From assembly GCF_030409335.1 (NCBI RefSeq), contig NZ_JAUFPN010000180.1, forward strand, positions 1 through 64,000: a DNA stretch of 64,000 nt. The letters run 5' to 3'. The stretch's first letter is position 1; each line of letters begins with the position of its first letter. Source of the stretch: Paeniroseomonas aquatica. GTDB taxonomy: Bacteria; Pseudomonadota; Alphaproteobacteria; Acetobacterales; Acetobacteraceae. This document shows positions 1-8,534 of the stretch, in pieces. The notes beneath the pieces are model-generated. The model was given only the letters and a program-made list of their open reading frames with translations. It was not told the DNA's origin and did not search any database. The position numbers and the translations under genes are program-made.

Positions 1-1155
1 GACCTTGGCGGCCTGGCCCCAGGTGCCGGGGGTGCCGAATAGGGCGGGGATGGCGCCGGTGCCGGTCGGCGGGGGCGGGGGCGCTTGGTTCACCGGGGGG
101 GGTGCGGCGGCCTCGGTGAAGGCGAAGTCCATGGCCCCGGCGGAAAAAAGGGCGCCGGTGCCGCCGGCGACCGCCTTGCCGTTGTAGGTGATGCCGTCGA
201 CGTGGAGGTTGCGGTCGGTGGCCGCGGTGCCGCCCCAGGCGTCGTTGAGGAAGTCGATGGTGACCTTGTGGGCGCCGGCGGCCCAGTCGCCCTTCACGGT
301 GATGACGTCGTCCTGGCCGGAGGCGGCGGAGGCGCCTGCGGTCAGCGTGCCGCCGATCCGGGTGCCGTCGACGCTGACGGTGTACTGGGCGCCGGCGAGG
401 TAGACGTCCTGGCTGATCCTGAGCACCAGCGCATCGCTGCCGCTGCCGATGGTCGTGACCACCGGGGTCGTATCGACCGATGGCGGCGGGACCGGCGGGG
501 GCTCCGGGACGCTTCCACCGGCGAGGCCGGCGACGGTATCCGCCATAGTGACCGCCAAGCGATCGGCGATGAGGATGGCATCCGCCTGGCCCATGTGGCT
601 GCTATGCGCGTAGCCGTCGCCGTCCATGGCGATGTCGTCCATCGCCTTGTCGGCGAAGCTGGCGTTGAAGCCGCCGTCCGCCGACAGCTGGCGCATGCCG
701 GCCTGGATCGCCTCGGGGCTGTTGCCCTGGGTGTAGTTGTACGGAACGTAGGTGAAGACGTAGGGCGTGGTCGCAGCGCCCTGACCGAGGGCCCCCCGCA
801 CCAGCGCGGCATCGGCCTTGACCTCGGAGACCCAGTGGTCGGTCGTCACCCCGGCCGTGTTGCTGTCGTACTCGTTGTGGATCCAGAGCGTGATCGTCGG
901 ATTGTCCCGGATGCTGGCGGGCTCGGCCTTCAGCACGTTCAGCAATCCCTGCTGCTCGCCATCGGTATCCCAGTTGAGGAAGGCGGTACCGGAGTAGATG
1001 GTGTTGTCGTCGCCGCCGTAGCTGGCGAGGACCTTGATGTCGACATCCGGCAGGCTCGCTTCGAGGCGCTGCTCCAGCTCGGAGGCACCGCCATCGGCCA
1101 CGAAAAGCAAGGCATTGCTCTGGCCACGGATCAGCAGATTCACTTCTGTCGACAT
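1..1155 (-). CDS. SGNH-hydrolase/carbohydrate-binding exoprotein, 3' end beyond window
   Basis: 385 codons are visible from ATG at 1155; the reading frame is still open at the left edge. Residues 1-205 look like an SGNH/sialate-O-acetylesterase (SASA)-type domain: GQSN at 11-14 supplies a Ser13 nucleophile, LWIHNEYDS at 90-98 sits where this family has its WxQGE block, and an Asp/His-rich stretch at 178-187 may give the Asp-x-x-His pair. A Pro-rich linker (217-226) leads to a domain at about 235-345 resembling the xylan-binding Ca-dependent CBM60 fold (YTVSVDG, TVKGDWAAGAHKVTIDF, NLHVDGITYNG). A second Pro linker and the start of another domain (PALFG from 370) follow. No N-terminal signal peptide is visible, which suits type I secretion. 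It is a paralogue of 46010-48025, sharing both end domains. Substrate is unknown; an acetylated polysaccharide is an inference. Confidence 0.75.
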   Translation of the reverse strand, partial: MSTEVNLLIRGQSNALLFVADGGASELEQRLEASLPDVDIKVLASYGGDDNTIYSGTAFLNWDTDGEQQGLLNVLKAEPASIRDNPTITLWIHNEYDSNTAGVTTDHWVSEVKADAALVRGALGQGAATTPYVFTYVPYNYTQGNSPEAIQAGMRQLSADGGFNASFADKAMDDIAMDGDGYAHSSHMGQADAILIADRLAVTMADTVAGLAGGSVPEPPPVPPPSVDTTPVVTTIGSGSDALVLRISQDVYLAGAQYTVSVDGTRIGGTLTAGASAASGQDDVITVKGDWAAGAHKVTIDFLNDAWGGTAATDRNLHVDGITYNGKAVAGGTGALFSAGAMDFAFTEAAAPPPVNQAPPPPPTGTGAIPALFGTPGTWGQAAKV

Positions 1156-1243
1156 GGCGCACCCGATGCTGCCCGGGGGGAACGGCTGCCGTCGCCGGCA
1201 GGGGATGGCCCCAGGAAAAAAGCGTTCGGTGCACCCCAAATTG

Positions 1244-1259
1244 CTCACGACACCGTGAG
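1244..1259 (-). promoter_or_regulatory. Putative operator upstream of the left exoprotein gene
   Basis: On the minus strand this reads CTCACGGTGTCGTGAG: 6-bp inverted arms (CTCACG/CGTGAG) around a 4-nt centre. It lies about 90 nt upstream of the ATG at 1155. Its core TCACGGTGTC differs at one base from TCACGGTTTC, the motif repeated upstream of the paralogous gene at 46010. The rest of 1156-1343 is non-coding and AT-richer than its surroundings, so the promoter is probably here; I cannot place -35/-10 boxes with confidence. The binding protein is unknown. Confidence 0.4.
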
Positions 1260-1343
1260 AGGGTGTATATCGTATTCGGATGCGAGTGAAAAGATTAATC
1301 TACCTGTGGTTTTGTGGGCCCAGGTCGCAGACGGGTGACGGAC

Positions 1344-1964
1344 TCAATATATCTGCGCGGCGATCCGGGCCTGGTAGTCCGCCTCATAGCGGTCCGGGTC
1401 GATCGAGGCGCCGGCCGTATGCGCCGCGATCATCTGCCCATTGGTCGGCAGGCCCGCCGGCCGCGGCCGGTCCCCCCAGAGCCGCGAGCGCATCACCGAT
1501 TTGGCGCAGTGGGCGTAGATCTCCCGCACCGTCACCAGCAGCACCGTCACCGGCGGCTTGCCCTGCACGGCGAAACGGGCGCAGAGCGCCGGGTCGGCGG
1601 TGATCCGCGCCCGGCCGTTCACCCGCAGCGTCTCCCCGGCGCCGGGCACGACGAAGAGCAGCGCGACCTCCGGGTTCTCCAGGATGTCGTGGAAGGCATC
1701 GAGCCGGTTGTTGCCGCGCCGATCGGGCAGCGCCAGGGTGGTCGCATCGAGGGCGGTGACGAAGCCGGGCGCATCGCCGCGCGGCGTCGCATGGGCGCCC
1801 TGCGGGCCGCAGGTCGCCAGGATGCACCAGGGCGAGGCGGCGATGAAGGCCAGCGAGGTCGCCTCCAGCCGGTCCGTCACCTTGGCGAGGAAGCGCGGGT
1901 GCGGCGCCTCGTACAGCCCGGCCAGCTGCGCCGCGGTGGTGACCGCATGCGGATCCCCGCTCAT
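1344..1964 (-). CDS. Pyridoxamine 5'-phosphate oxidase-fold (split-barrel) flavoprotein
   Basis: 206 residues, ATG at 1964. The sequence resembles the MSMEG_1061 type of PPOX-fold proteins: FIAASPWCILATCGPQGAHATPRGD at about 35-60 is the conserved strand pair preceding the flavin site, followed by LPDRRGNNRLDAFHDILENPEVALLFVVPG (the RxGNxRxD segment that contacts FMN/F420 in the fold) and a C-terminal SRLWGDR. Such proteins bind FMN, F420 or haem and reduce small molecules; the substrate cannot be read from sequence. Its start overlaps the stop of the thiamine-diphosphate enzyme gene by 4 nt (ATGA), so the two are probably co-transcribed and translationally coupled. Confidence 0.8.
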   Translation of the reverse strand: MSGDPHAVTTAAQLAGLYEAPHPRFLAKVTDRLEATSLAFIAASPWCILATCGPQGAHATPRGDAPGFVTALDATTLALPDRRGNNRLDAFHDILENPEVALLFVVPGAGETLRVNGRARITADPALCARFAVQGKPPVTVLLVTVREIYAHCAKSVMRSRLWGDRPRPAGLPTNGQMIAAHTAGASIDPDRYEADYQARIAAQIY

Positions 1965-3610
1965 CCCCGCAGCGCCTTGATCTGGGCCGGGTAGCTGCCG
2001 GGGTCCACCAGCACGTCGACCAGCGCCGGGCCGGGGGCGGCCAGGGCCTCGGCCAGCGCCGCCTGGTACTCCACCTCGTTCCGGGCGCGCAGGCCGAGGC
2101 CGCCGAGGGCGGTGAAGATGCCTGCGAAATCCGCCATCGGCCAGCCGAGCGCCGCCGGCGGGATCTCCCCCGCCTTCTTGATGTCGATGAGCGAGAGGGT
2201 GCTGTCGTTGAAGACCACGACGACGAGCTTCACCCCGAGCACGGCGGCGGTCGCCAGCTCGCCGAGCGCCATCAGCAGGCCGCCGTCGCCGGTGAAGGCC
2301 AGCGCGCCGCGCGCCGGGTCGTGCAGCGCCGCGGCGATGCCGGCCGGCAGGGCGAAGCCCATGGTGGCGAGGCCGTTCGAGATCAGCAGGTCGCCCGGCC
2401 GGCTGGCCTGCCAGAAGGTGGTGGCCGGGAACATGTGCGCCCCGGCGTCGACCGCGACGCGCGGATCGGCGCCGGCCGTGCGGCAGGCGGCCTGGGCCAG
2501 CTCGACCACCGCCTGAGGCGAGATGCCGCGGTTGCCGCCAGGCGCATTGGCCAGCGCCGTCCGCCAGCGGTCCCGGTGCGCCGCGATGGCCGCCGCGCTC
2601 CAGCCGCTGGGCATGGCGCCTTCCGCGAGGGTCGCCAGCGCCGGGGCCAGCGGCCCGTAGTAGGCCGCGGCCGGGGTCCGGTAGGCCAGCGGCCGCGGCG
2701 CCGTGCCGAGCTCGATGACCGGCGCGGCGAAGCGCCAGGGCTGCGGAATGAACTCCACCGGATCGGCCCCGGCCAGGATGATGCAATCGGCCTCGGCGAG
2801 GATCGGCGCCTCGGCCTGGCCGCCGGTGAAGACGCCGCCGAACAGCGGGTCGGCATCGGGCAGCACCCCCTTGGCCTTGTAGGTGACCAGCACCGGGCAG
2901 CCGAGGCTGGCGGCCAATTGCCGCAGCGCGGCGCAGACGGCCGGGTCGGTGGCCTCGAGCCCGGCGATCAGCACCGGGCGGCGGGCCCCGGCCAGCAGCC
3001 GGGAGGCCGCCGCGAGGGCCGGGCCCGCCACGGCGCCGGCGGCGGCGGTGCCGACCACCGGCAGGGCCATGGCCGGGGCCCGGGCGCCGGCGGCCGAGAG
3101 CTCGAGCAGCACCGGGCCGCGGGGCGCCGCCATGGCGGTCTGCAGCAGGGTGGCGGCCATCGGGCCGGCGGCCGCGCCGCTCTCGACCGCCCGCGCCGCG
3201 CCTTTCGTCACCGGCGCCAGCATCGCCACCTGGTCGAGGAACTGGTGGTTGGCATAGGCCCGTTCGGCGCCGCCGAAGCCATCGGCCAGCAGCAGCACCG
3301 GAGCCCGGTCGAGGCTCGCCTGGGCCATGCCGTTGGCGGCGTTGCTCACCCCGGGGCCGCGCGTCACCAGCGCCGCGCCCGGCCGGCCGGACAGCTCCGC
3401 CTCGGTCGCCGCCATGATGACCGCGGCGGATTCCTGCCGTGCCAGGATGAAGGGAATGCCGCGCGCGGCCGCCGCAGCGATGAGGTCGAGGCTGGAGCCG
3501 CCGCCCGGCACGCCGAAGATCCGCGCCACGCCGGCCATGGCCAGGGCCTCGGCCACGGCCTCGGCGCCGGTCATCGCGCCCGTCGTCCCGTCCCGCATCG
3601 CATCCGGCAT
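1961..3610 (-). CDS. Thiamine diphosphate-dependent enzyme, acetolactate synthase large-subunit-like
   Basis: 549 residues. Start ATG at 3610 is chosen because GGGGAAG lies about 6 nt upstream; in-frame ATGs at 3598 and 3574 are alternatives. The N-terminal pyrimidine-binding domain carries the catalytic glutamate (ARQESAAVIMAA, about residue 60). The C-terminal pyrophosphate-binding domain has the GDGG...N Mg/TPP motif (GDGGLLMALGEL then VVFNDSTLS). Family members (acetolactate synthase, benzoylformate decarboxylase, oxalyl-CoA decarboxylase) decarboxylate 2-oxo acids and ligate or release the aldehyde. No regulatory small subunit (ilvH) is adjacent, so a catabolic carboligase or decarboxylase is likelier than branched-chain amino-acid synthesis. 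It diverges from the ATP-grasp gene at 3815; the 204-nt gap must hold both promoters and contains a short palindrome (GTGGC-GT-GCCAC, 3688-3699). Confidence 0.82.
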   Translation of the reverse strand: MPDAMRDGTTGAMTGAEAVAEALAMAGVARIFGVPGGGSSLDLIAAAAARGIPFILARQESAAVIMAATEAELSGRPGAALVTRGPGVSNAANGMAQASLDRAPVLLLADGFGGAERAYANHQFLDQVAMLAPVTKGAARAVESGAAAGPMAATLLQTAMAAPRGPVLLELSAAGARAPAMALPVVGTAAAGAVAGPALAAASRLLAGARRPVLIAGLEATDPAVCAALRQLAASLGCPVLVTYKAKGVLPDADPLFGGVFTGGQAEAPILAEADCIILAGADPVEFIPQPWRFAAPVIELGTAPRPLAYRTPAAAYYGPLAPALATLAEGAMPSGWSAAAIAAHRDRWRTALANAPGGNRGISPQAVVELAQAACRTAGADPRVAVDAGAHMFPATTFWQASRPGDLLISNGLATMGFALPAGIAAALHDPARGALAFTGDGGLLMALGELATAAVLGVKLVVVVFNDSTLSLIDIKKAGEIPPAALGWPMADFAGIFTALGGLGLRARNEVEYQAALAEALAAPGPALVDVLVDPGSYPAQIKALRG

Positions 3611-3814
3611 CCGTCGCTTCCCCTGGTCGTGGCGGTCCAGCATAGCGGCGCTGTCGGCCGTCGCCAAAATCGGCGCTGCCCGTCCGAGTGGCGTGCCACC
3701 CCCGATGGCTGGGCAGGCGATGGGCAGAACGGTCGAGGCCTGGGCATTTCCCTGGCCCGCGGCGCTTGCGGGCAGGGCATGGTCCGTGCTGCTTTGCGGG
3801 TGCTGGGAACTAGT

Positions 3815-5317
3815 ATGGGGGCCGCATCGTCCGTGTCGCAGGCAAAGACCGCCGCTTTCGACGAAATGCGGGCAGAGGAGGGCGTGCGCGCCGCCTATGC
3901 AGAGATCGACCGTTGGCTCCGCGCGACCCCGCGGGAACAGCTGGACAGCAAGCGGCACGAGGCCGAGCTGCTGTTCCGGCGCATCGGCATCACCTTCGCC
4001 GTCTATGGCGAAGGGGGTGACCCGGAGCGGCTGATCCCCTTCGACATCATCCCCCGCATCATCGCCCGCACCGAATGGGACCGCATGGCGACCGGCCTGC
4101 GGCAGCGGGTCCGCGCCCTGAACGCCTTCCTCGGCGACGTCTACGGCAAGCAGGAGATCCTGCGCGCCGGCCGTGTCCCCACCGCCCTGGTGCTCGAGAA
4201 CGAGGGCTACCGGGCCGAGATGGTGGGGGTGGCGCCGCCGGGCGGGGTCTATACCCATGTCGCCGGCATCGACATGGTCCGCACCGGGCCCGACGAATTC
4301 TACGTGCTCGAGGACAATTGCCGCACGCCCTCCGGCGTCTCCTACATGCTGGAGAACCGCGAGGCGATGCTGCGGCTCTTTCCCAGGCTCTGCGCCCGGC
4401 ACCGCATCGCCCCGGTCGGCCGCTACCCGGAGGAATTGCTGGAGACGCTGAAGGCCGTCGCCCCGCCGCGGGCCGGCGCCGATCCCTGCGTGGTGGTGCT
4501 GACCCCGGGGCCCTACAACAGCGCCTACTACGAGCACTGCTTCCTCGCCGACGAGATGGGGATCGAGGTGGTGGAGGGCGCCGACCTCGGCGTCGAGAAC
4601 GACGTGGTGTTCATGCGCACCACCGCCGGGCCGAAGCGGGTCGACGTGATCTACCGCCGCATCGACGACGAATTCCTCGACCCGACGGTCTTCCGCGCCG
4701 ACAGCATGGTGGGCGTGCCGGGGCTGATGGCGGCCTATCGCGCCGGCAACGTCGCCCTGGCCAATGCCCCCGGCGCCGGCATCGCCGACGACAAGGCGAT
4801 CTATCCCTACGTGCCGGAGATGGTGCGCTTCTACCTCGGCGAGGAGCCGCTGCTGGCCAATGTGCCGACCTTCCTCTGCGAGCGGGAGGAGGACCGCAAA
4901 TACGTCCTCGGCAACCTCGACAAGCTGGTGGTGAAGCTGGCCAAGGGCTCGGGCGGCTATGGCATGATGATCGGGCCGCACGCGACCTGGGACCTGCGCG
5001 AGGAATTCCGCACCCGCATCCTGGCCAAGCCTGGCGACTACATCGCCCAGCCGACGCTCGCGCTCTCGACCTGCCCGACGGTGGTGGACCAGGGCATCGC
5101 CCCGCGCCACGTCGACCTCAGGCCCTTCATCCTCTCCGGCGGCAAGGAGATCCGCATCGTCCCGGGCGGGCTGACCCGGGTCGCCATTCGCGAGGGCTCG
5201 CTGGTGGTGAACTCCTCCCAGGGCGGCGGCACCAAGGATACCTGGATCCTGGAGGACGAGGGCCCCGGCGAGGAGCCGCAGCCTGCCCAATCCCAGTCCC
5301 AGACGGCGGCGGGCTGA
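3815..5317 (+). CDS. Circularly permuted type 2 ATP-grasp protein (DUF404/DUF407)
   Basis: 500 residues from ATG 3815; an in-frame ATG at 3779 would add 12 residues. AFDEM near the N-terminus is a usual opening of this family. Seen: YGKQEIL, the conserved EDNCRTPSGVSYMLENR segment, DVIYRRIDDEFLDP, VVKLAKGSGGYGMMIGP (nucleotide-binding loop) and IAQPTLALSTCPT near the C-terminus. Family members are ATP-dependent carboxylate-amine ligase-like enzymes predicted to join a peptide or amino group to a carboxylate. The stop shares one base with the next start (TGATG). This gene, the alpha-E protein and the Anbu peptidase form a known conserved trio, suggesting a peptide tag or small peptide that is made and then cleaved. 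The native product is not established. Confidence 0.88.
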   Translation: MGAASSVSQAKTAAFDEMRAEEGVRAAYAEIDRWLRATPREQLDSKRHEAELLFRRIGITFAVYGEGGDPERLIPFDIIPRIIARTEWDRMATGLRQRVRALNAFLGDVYGKQEILRAGRVPTALVLENEGYRAEMVGVAPPGGVYTHVAGIDMVRTGPDEFYVLEDNCRTPSGVSYMLENREAMLRLFPRLCARHRIAPVGRYPEELLETLKAVAPPRAGADPCVVVLTPGPYNSAYYEHCFLADEMGIEVVEGADLGVENDVVFMRTTAGPKRVDVIYRRIDDEFLDPTVFRADSMVGVPGLMAAYRAGNVALANAPGAGIADDKAIYPYVPEMVRFYLGEEPLLANVPTFLCEREEDRKYVLGNLDKLVVKLAKGSGGYGMMIGPHATWDLREEFRTRILAKPGDYIAQPTLALSTCPTVVDQGIAPRHVDLRPFILSGGKEIRIVPGGLTRVAIREGSLVVNSSQGGGTKDTWILEDEGPGEEPQPAQSQSQTAAG

Positions 5318-6258
5318 TGCTCAGCCGCACCGCCGACAGCCTGTTCTGGCTCGCCCGCTACACCGAGCGGGCGGGCAACGTCGCCCGCGGCCTCGGCGTC
5401 GCCTCCCGGATGGCGGCGGTCTCCGCCCGCTTCGGCGCCGAGGCGGACGAATGGCGGTCGCTCATCACCGCCTCCGGCGGCGACGAGACCTTCTACAGGA
5501 AGTACGAGACGCCGGCCGCGGACTCCGTGGTGCACTGGCTGGTCTTCGACCCGGAGAATTCCTCCGGCATCATGTCCTGCATCGAGGCGGCGCGGCGCAA
5601 CGCGCGGGCGGTGCGCACGGCGCTGACCGTCGACATGTGGGAGGCGCTGAACGACACCTGGAACCAGCTCCGCGCCATGCCGCCCGAGTCGATGGAAGGC
5701 GAGAAGCTGGTCGATTTCCTCGGCTGGGTCCGCGAGCGGGTGACGCTGTTCAACGGCGCGGCGCACGACACCATGCTGCGCAACGAGGCCTGGCGCTTCG
5801 TCCACCTCGGCACCATGCTGGAACGGGCGGACAACACCGCCCGGCTGCTCGACGTGAAGCACCACCTGCTGACCGCCGAGGCGGAGGGCGCGGTCGACTA
5901 CGTGCAGTGGCAGGCGGTGCTGCGCTCGGTCTCGGCGCTGCGGTCCTACCAGTGGATCTACCGCGACCGGCTGCAGCCGCGGCTGATCGCCGAGCTGATG
6001 ATCCTGCGGCCCGAGCTGCCGCGCAGCCTGATGGCCTGCTTTGCCGAGGTGGCCGAGACTCTGGAGGCGATCGCGCTCGGCCAGGGCGGCCGCCGCGGCG
6101 AATGCCACCGGGTCGCCGGCACCCTGCAGGCGCAGCTCCGCTTCGGCCGGATCGATGCCATCATGGAGGAGGGGCTGCATGGCTTCCTCACCACCATGAT
6201 CGACCGCGCCGCGGCGCTCGGCGGCGAGATCGACGCCTTCTACATCCAGCACGCATGA
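5317..6258 (+). CDS. Alpha-E domain protein (DUF403)
   Basis: 313 residues, nearly all helical. The opening MLSRTADSLFWLARYTERAGNVAR is the signature of alpha-E (DUF403, COG2307) proteins, with a second ERADNTARLLDVK repeat of the same theme around residues 168-180. No catalytic residues are assigned for the family. It always accompanies circularly permuted ATP-grasp genes and probably serves as partner or scaffold. It overlaps the ATP-grasp stop by 1 nt and the Anbu start by 4 nt (ATGA), so the three are translationally coupled. Length is normal. Confidence 0.88.
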   Translation: MLSRTADSLFWLARYTERAGNVARGLGVASRMAAVSARFGAEADEWRSLITASGGDETFYRKYETPAADSVVHWLVFDPENSSGIMSCIEAARRNARAVRTALTVDMWEALNDTWNQLRAMPPESMEGEKLVDFLGWVRERVTLFNGAAHDTMLRNEAWRFVHLGTMLERADNTARLLDVKHHLLTAEAEGAVDYVQWQAVLRSVSALRSYQWIYRDRLQPRLIAELMILRPELPRSLMACFAEVAETLEAIALGQGGRRGECHRVAGTLQAQLRFGRIDAIMEEGLHGFLTTMIDRAAALGGEIDAFYIQHA

Positions 6259-7016
6259 CCTATTGCGTCGGCCTCTACCTGCGGGAGGGCCTGGTGCTGC
6301 TCTCGGACACACGGACCAATGCCGGCGTCGACAACATCTCGACCTTCGGCAAGATGCAGGTGGAGGCGGTCCCCGGGGAACGGGTCCTGACCATGCTCTC
6401 GGCCGGCAACCTCGCAATCACCCAGGCGGTGTGGAACCGGCTGCAGGAGGGGGTCTGGCTGAACGGCGAGAAGCTGACCCTGCGCAGCGTCGATACCATG
6501 TTCCGCGCCGCGCAGCTGGTCGGCCAGGCGGTGCGGGAGGTCTTTGCCGCCGACGGCGCCTCGCTCTCGGCGCAGGGTGTCGGCTTCGATATCTCGCTGA
6601 TGCTGGGCGGCCAGATCGGGGGCCAGGCCGGGGGCGGGCCGCCGCGGCTCTTCCTGATCTACTCGGCCGGCAATTTCATCGAGGCGACCACCGACACGCC
6701 CTTCCTGCAGATCGGCGAGCACAAGTACGGCAAGCCGATCCTCGACCGCGTGGTCGGCTTCGACACGCCGCTGATGGATGGGGTGAAGCTGGTGCTGATC
6801 AGCATGGACAGCACGCTGCGCTCCAACCTCACGGTCGGCATGCCGATCGACCTGCTGGTCTATCGCGCCGGCTGCTTCGCGGTGACGCTGCGCCGGCGGA
6901 TCACCGAGGAGGATCCCTATTTCCGCTCGGTCGCCGAGGGTTGGTCGCAGGCGCTGCGCAACGCCTACCTGGCGCTGCCCCGGCCGAACTGGCCGGACCT
7001 GCCGGCCGCCGGCTAG
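6255..7016 (+). CDS. Anbu: proteasome/HslV-related peptidase
   Basis: 253 residues. The start TYCVGLYLREGLVLLSDTRTNAGVDNIS is typical of Anbu (COG3484): after Met removal Thr2 becomes the N-terminal nucleophile, as in HslV and proteasome beta subunits, and Asp18 and the downstream SDTRTN loop match their catalytic surroundings. Mid-protein lysine and Ser/Gly motifs (GFDTPLMDGVKLVLISMDSTLRSNLTVG) are also family-like. Known Anbu structures are open helical or lock-washer oligomers without a dedicated ATPase. Here it ends the ATP-grasp/alpha-E operon. The transglutaminase-like gene (COG1305) that commonly completes this cluster is not beside it in this window. Confidence 0.9.
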   Translation: MTYCVGLYLREGLVLLSDTRTNAGVDNISTFGKMQVEAVPGERVLTMLSAGNLAITQAVWNRLQEGVWLNGEKLTLRSVDTMFRAAQLVGQAVREVFAADGASLSAQGVGFDISLMLGGQIGGQAGGGPPRLFLIYSAGNFIEATTDTPFLQIGEHKYGKPILDRVVGFDTPLMDGVKLVLISMDSTLRSNLTVGMPIDLLVYRAGCFAVTLRRRITEEDPYFRSVAEGWSQALRNAYLALPRPNWPDLPAAG

Positions 7017-7075
7017 CAGCCTTGCATCCGCGGGGCCCGGGGCCGATCCTGCGCCGGTAAGCCCGGGGAAACGCA

Positions 7076-8053
7076 ATGCGCCGTCGGAGTCTCGCCGCCA
7101 CACTGGCCACCCTGGGGGCCCCGCTGCGCGCCGTGGCGCAGCCCGCGCCGGCGGGGGCGCCCTGGCCGAGCCGGCCGGTCCGGATCGTGGTCCCCTTCGG
7201 CCTCGGCGGGTCCGCCGATGTCGCCGCCCGCTTCCTGGCCGACCCGCTGACCCAGGCGCTGGGCCAGCCGGTGGTGATCGAGAACCGGCCCGGCGCCGGC
7301 GCCGTCATCGGCACCGATGTCGTGGCGAAGGCGGCGCCCGACGGCCATACCCTGCTGCTGATGTCGAATACCCATACCGCGAACGAGACGCTGATCCCGC
7401 ACCGGCCCTATGCGCTGCTGCGCGACCTGGTGCCGGTCGCCGCCATCAACATCGCCTTCCACGTGCTGGCGGTGCATCCCTCGCTCGGCGTGACGACGGT
7501 GCCGGCGCTGATCGCCAAGGCCAAGGCAGCGCCGGGCACGCTGGACTACGCCTCCTCGGGTCCCGGCACGCCCTACCACATCGCCTCCGAGGTCTTCGCC
7601 GCGCTTGCCGGGATCCGGCTGAACCACATCCCCTTCCGCGGCTCGAACGAGGCGCGGACGGCGCTGCTCGCCGGGCAGGTGCCGATCATGTTCGACGCCA
7701 TCCCGACCATGCGCGAGCAGATCACCGGCGGGCGGCTCGTCGGCCTCGGCACCACCGGGCCGCAGCGCAGCCCACTGCTGCCCGAAGTGCCGACGGTGGT
7801 GGAGAGCCTGCCGGGCTTCGAGGCCTCCATCTGGCTCGGGCTGATGGCGCCCGCCGGGACGCCGCCGGCGGTGATCGAACGGGTCCATGCCGAGGTCGGC
7901 CGCATCCTGGCGGCCGGCCCGGCGCGGGACGCCATGGCCCGTGGCGGCGCCGAGCCCATGCCGATGTCGGTGGCCGGGTTCGGCGAGTTCCTGCGGCGCG
8001 ACGTGGAGCGGCAGCGGGAGTGGATCCGCATGGCCAAGATCGAGCTCAGCTAG
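7076..8053 (+). CDS. Tripartite tricarboxylate transporter (Bug/TctC) extracytoplasmic receptor
   Basis: 325 residues. Residues 1-22 (RRR, hydrophobic stretch, AVAQP) are a Sec signal peptide, so the mature protein is periplasmic. PVRIVVPFGLGGSADVAAR, VVIENRPGAGAVIGTDVVAKAAPDGHTLL and RTALLAGQVPIMFDAIP are hallmark Bug-family segments. Such receptors bind small carboxylates and feed TctAB permeases; no tctAB lies in this window, so it must use a distant permease or act as a sensor. A 31-nt gap to the molybdenum hydroxylase genes suggests one operon and a shared aromatic or N-heterocyclic carboxylate substrate (inference). Confidence 0.88.
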   Translation: MRRRSLAATLATLGAPLRAVAQPAPAGAPWPSRPVRIVVPFGLGGSADVAARFLADPLTQALGQPVVIENRPGAGAVIGTDVVAKAAPDGHTLLLMSNTHTANETLIPHRPYALLRDLVPVAAINIAFHVLAVHPSLGVTTVPALIAKAKAAPGTLDYASSGPGTPYHIASEVFAALAGIRLNHIPFRGSNEARTALLAGQVPIMFDAIPTMREQITGGRLVGLGTTGPQRSPLLPEVPTVVESLPGFEASIWLGLMAPAGTPPAVIERVHAEVGRILAAGPARDAMARGGAEPMPMSVAGFGEFLRRDVERQREWIRMAKIELS

Positions 8054-8084
8054 GGGCGCGGGCCCCGACCGAGGAGACGTCGCA

Positions 8085-8534
8085 ATGGTGCAATTCACCC
8101 TGAACGGTGCCGTAGTGGCGCTGGAGGTGCCTGACGAGGCCTCGCTGCTGCAGGCGCTGCGCGGCCCCGGCGGGCTGTCCGGCCCGCGCTTCGGCTGCGG
8201 CAACGAGCTGTGCGGCTGCTGCATGGTCCTGGTGGAGGGGGTGCCGCGCTATGCCTGCACCCTCGGGGCCGGTGCCGTCGCCGGCCTGGCGGTGGTGACG
8301 GTGGAGGGGCTGGGTACGCCCGAGGCGCCGCATCCGCTGCAGGCCGCCTTCCTGGCGGAGCAGGCGGGGCAATGCGGCTATTGCCTCTCGGGCATCCTCG
8401 TCAGCGCGGCGGCGCTGCTGGAGCGCGACAGGTCGCCCGACGAGGACGCCATCCGCGCCGCGCTGGAGCCGCATCTCTGCCGCTGCGGCAGCCACAACCG
8501 GATCATCCGTGCGATCCAGGGGGCCACAACATGA
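8085..8534 (+). CDS. [2Fe-2S] small subunit of a molybdenum hydroxylase
   Basis: 149 residues; SD-like GAGGAGA precedes the ATG. The N-terminal plant-type ferredoxin cluster motif is FGCGNELCGCCMVLVEG plus Cys in RYACTLGAG. The C-terminal four-helix cluster motif is GQCGYCLSGILVSA and HLCRCGSH. This is the CoxS/IorA/NdhS layout, which carries electrons from the molybdenum centre. The stop overlaps the large-subunit start by 4 nt (ATGA), so the two subunits are made together. No separate FAD subunit or cytochrome c gene follows, as in isoquinoline 1-oxidoreductase and nicotinate dehydrogenase NicAB-type enzymes. Confidence 0.9.
   Translation: MVQFTLNGAVVALEVPDEASLLQALRGPGGLSGPRFGCGNELCGCCMVLVEGVPRYACTLGAGAVAGLAVVTVEGLGTPEAPHPLQAAFLAEQAGQCGYCLSGILVSAAALLERDRSPDEDAIRAALEPHLCRCGSHNRIIRAIQGATT

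Noticed and set aside
85-1338. Plus-strand open frame of 417 codons
   Set aside because: It runs opposite to the SGNH/CBM exoprotein gene, whose minus-strand frame carries recognisable domains; the plus product is a low-complexity Gly/Ala/Val sequence.
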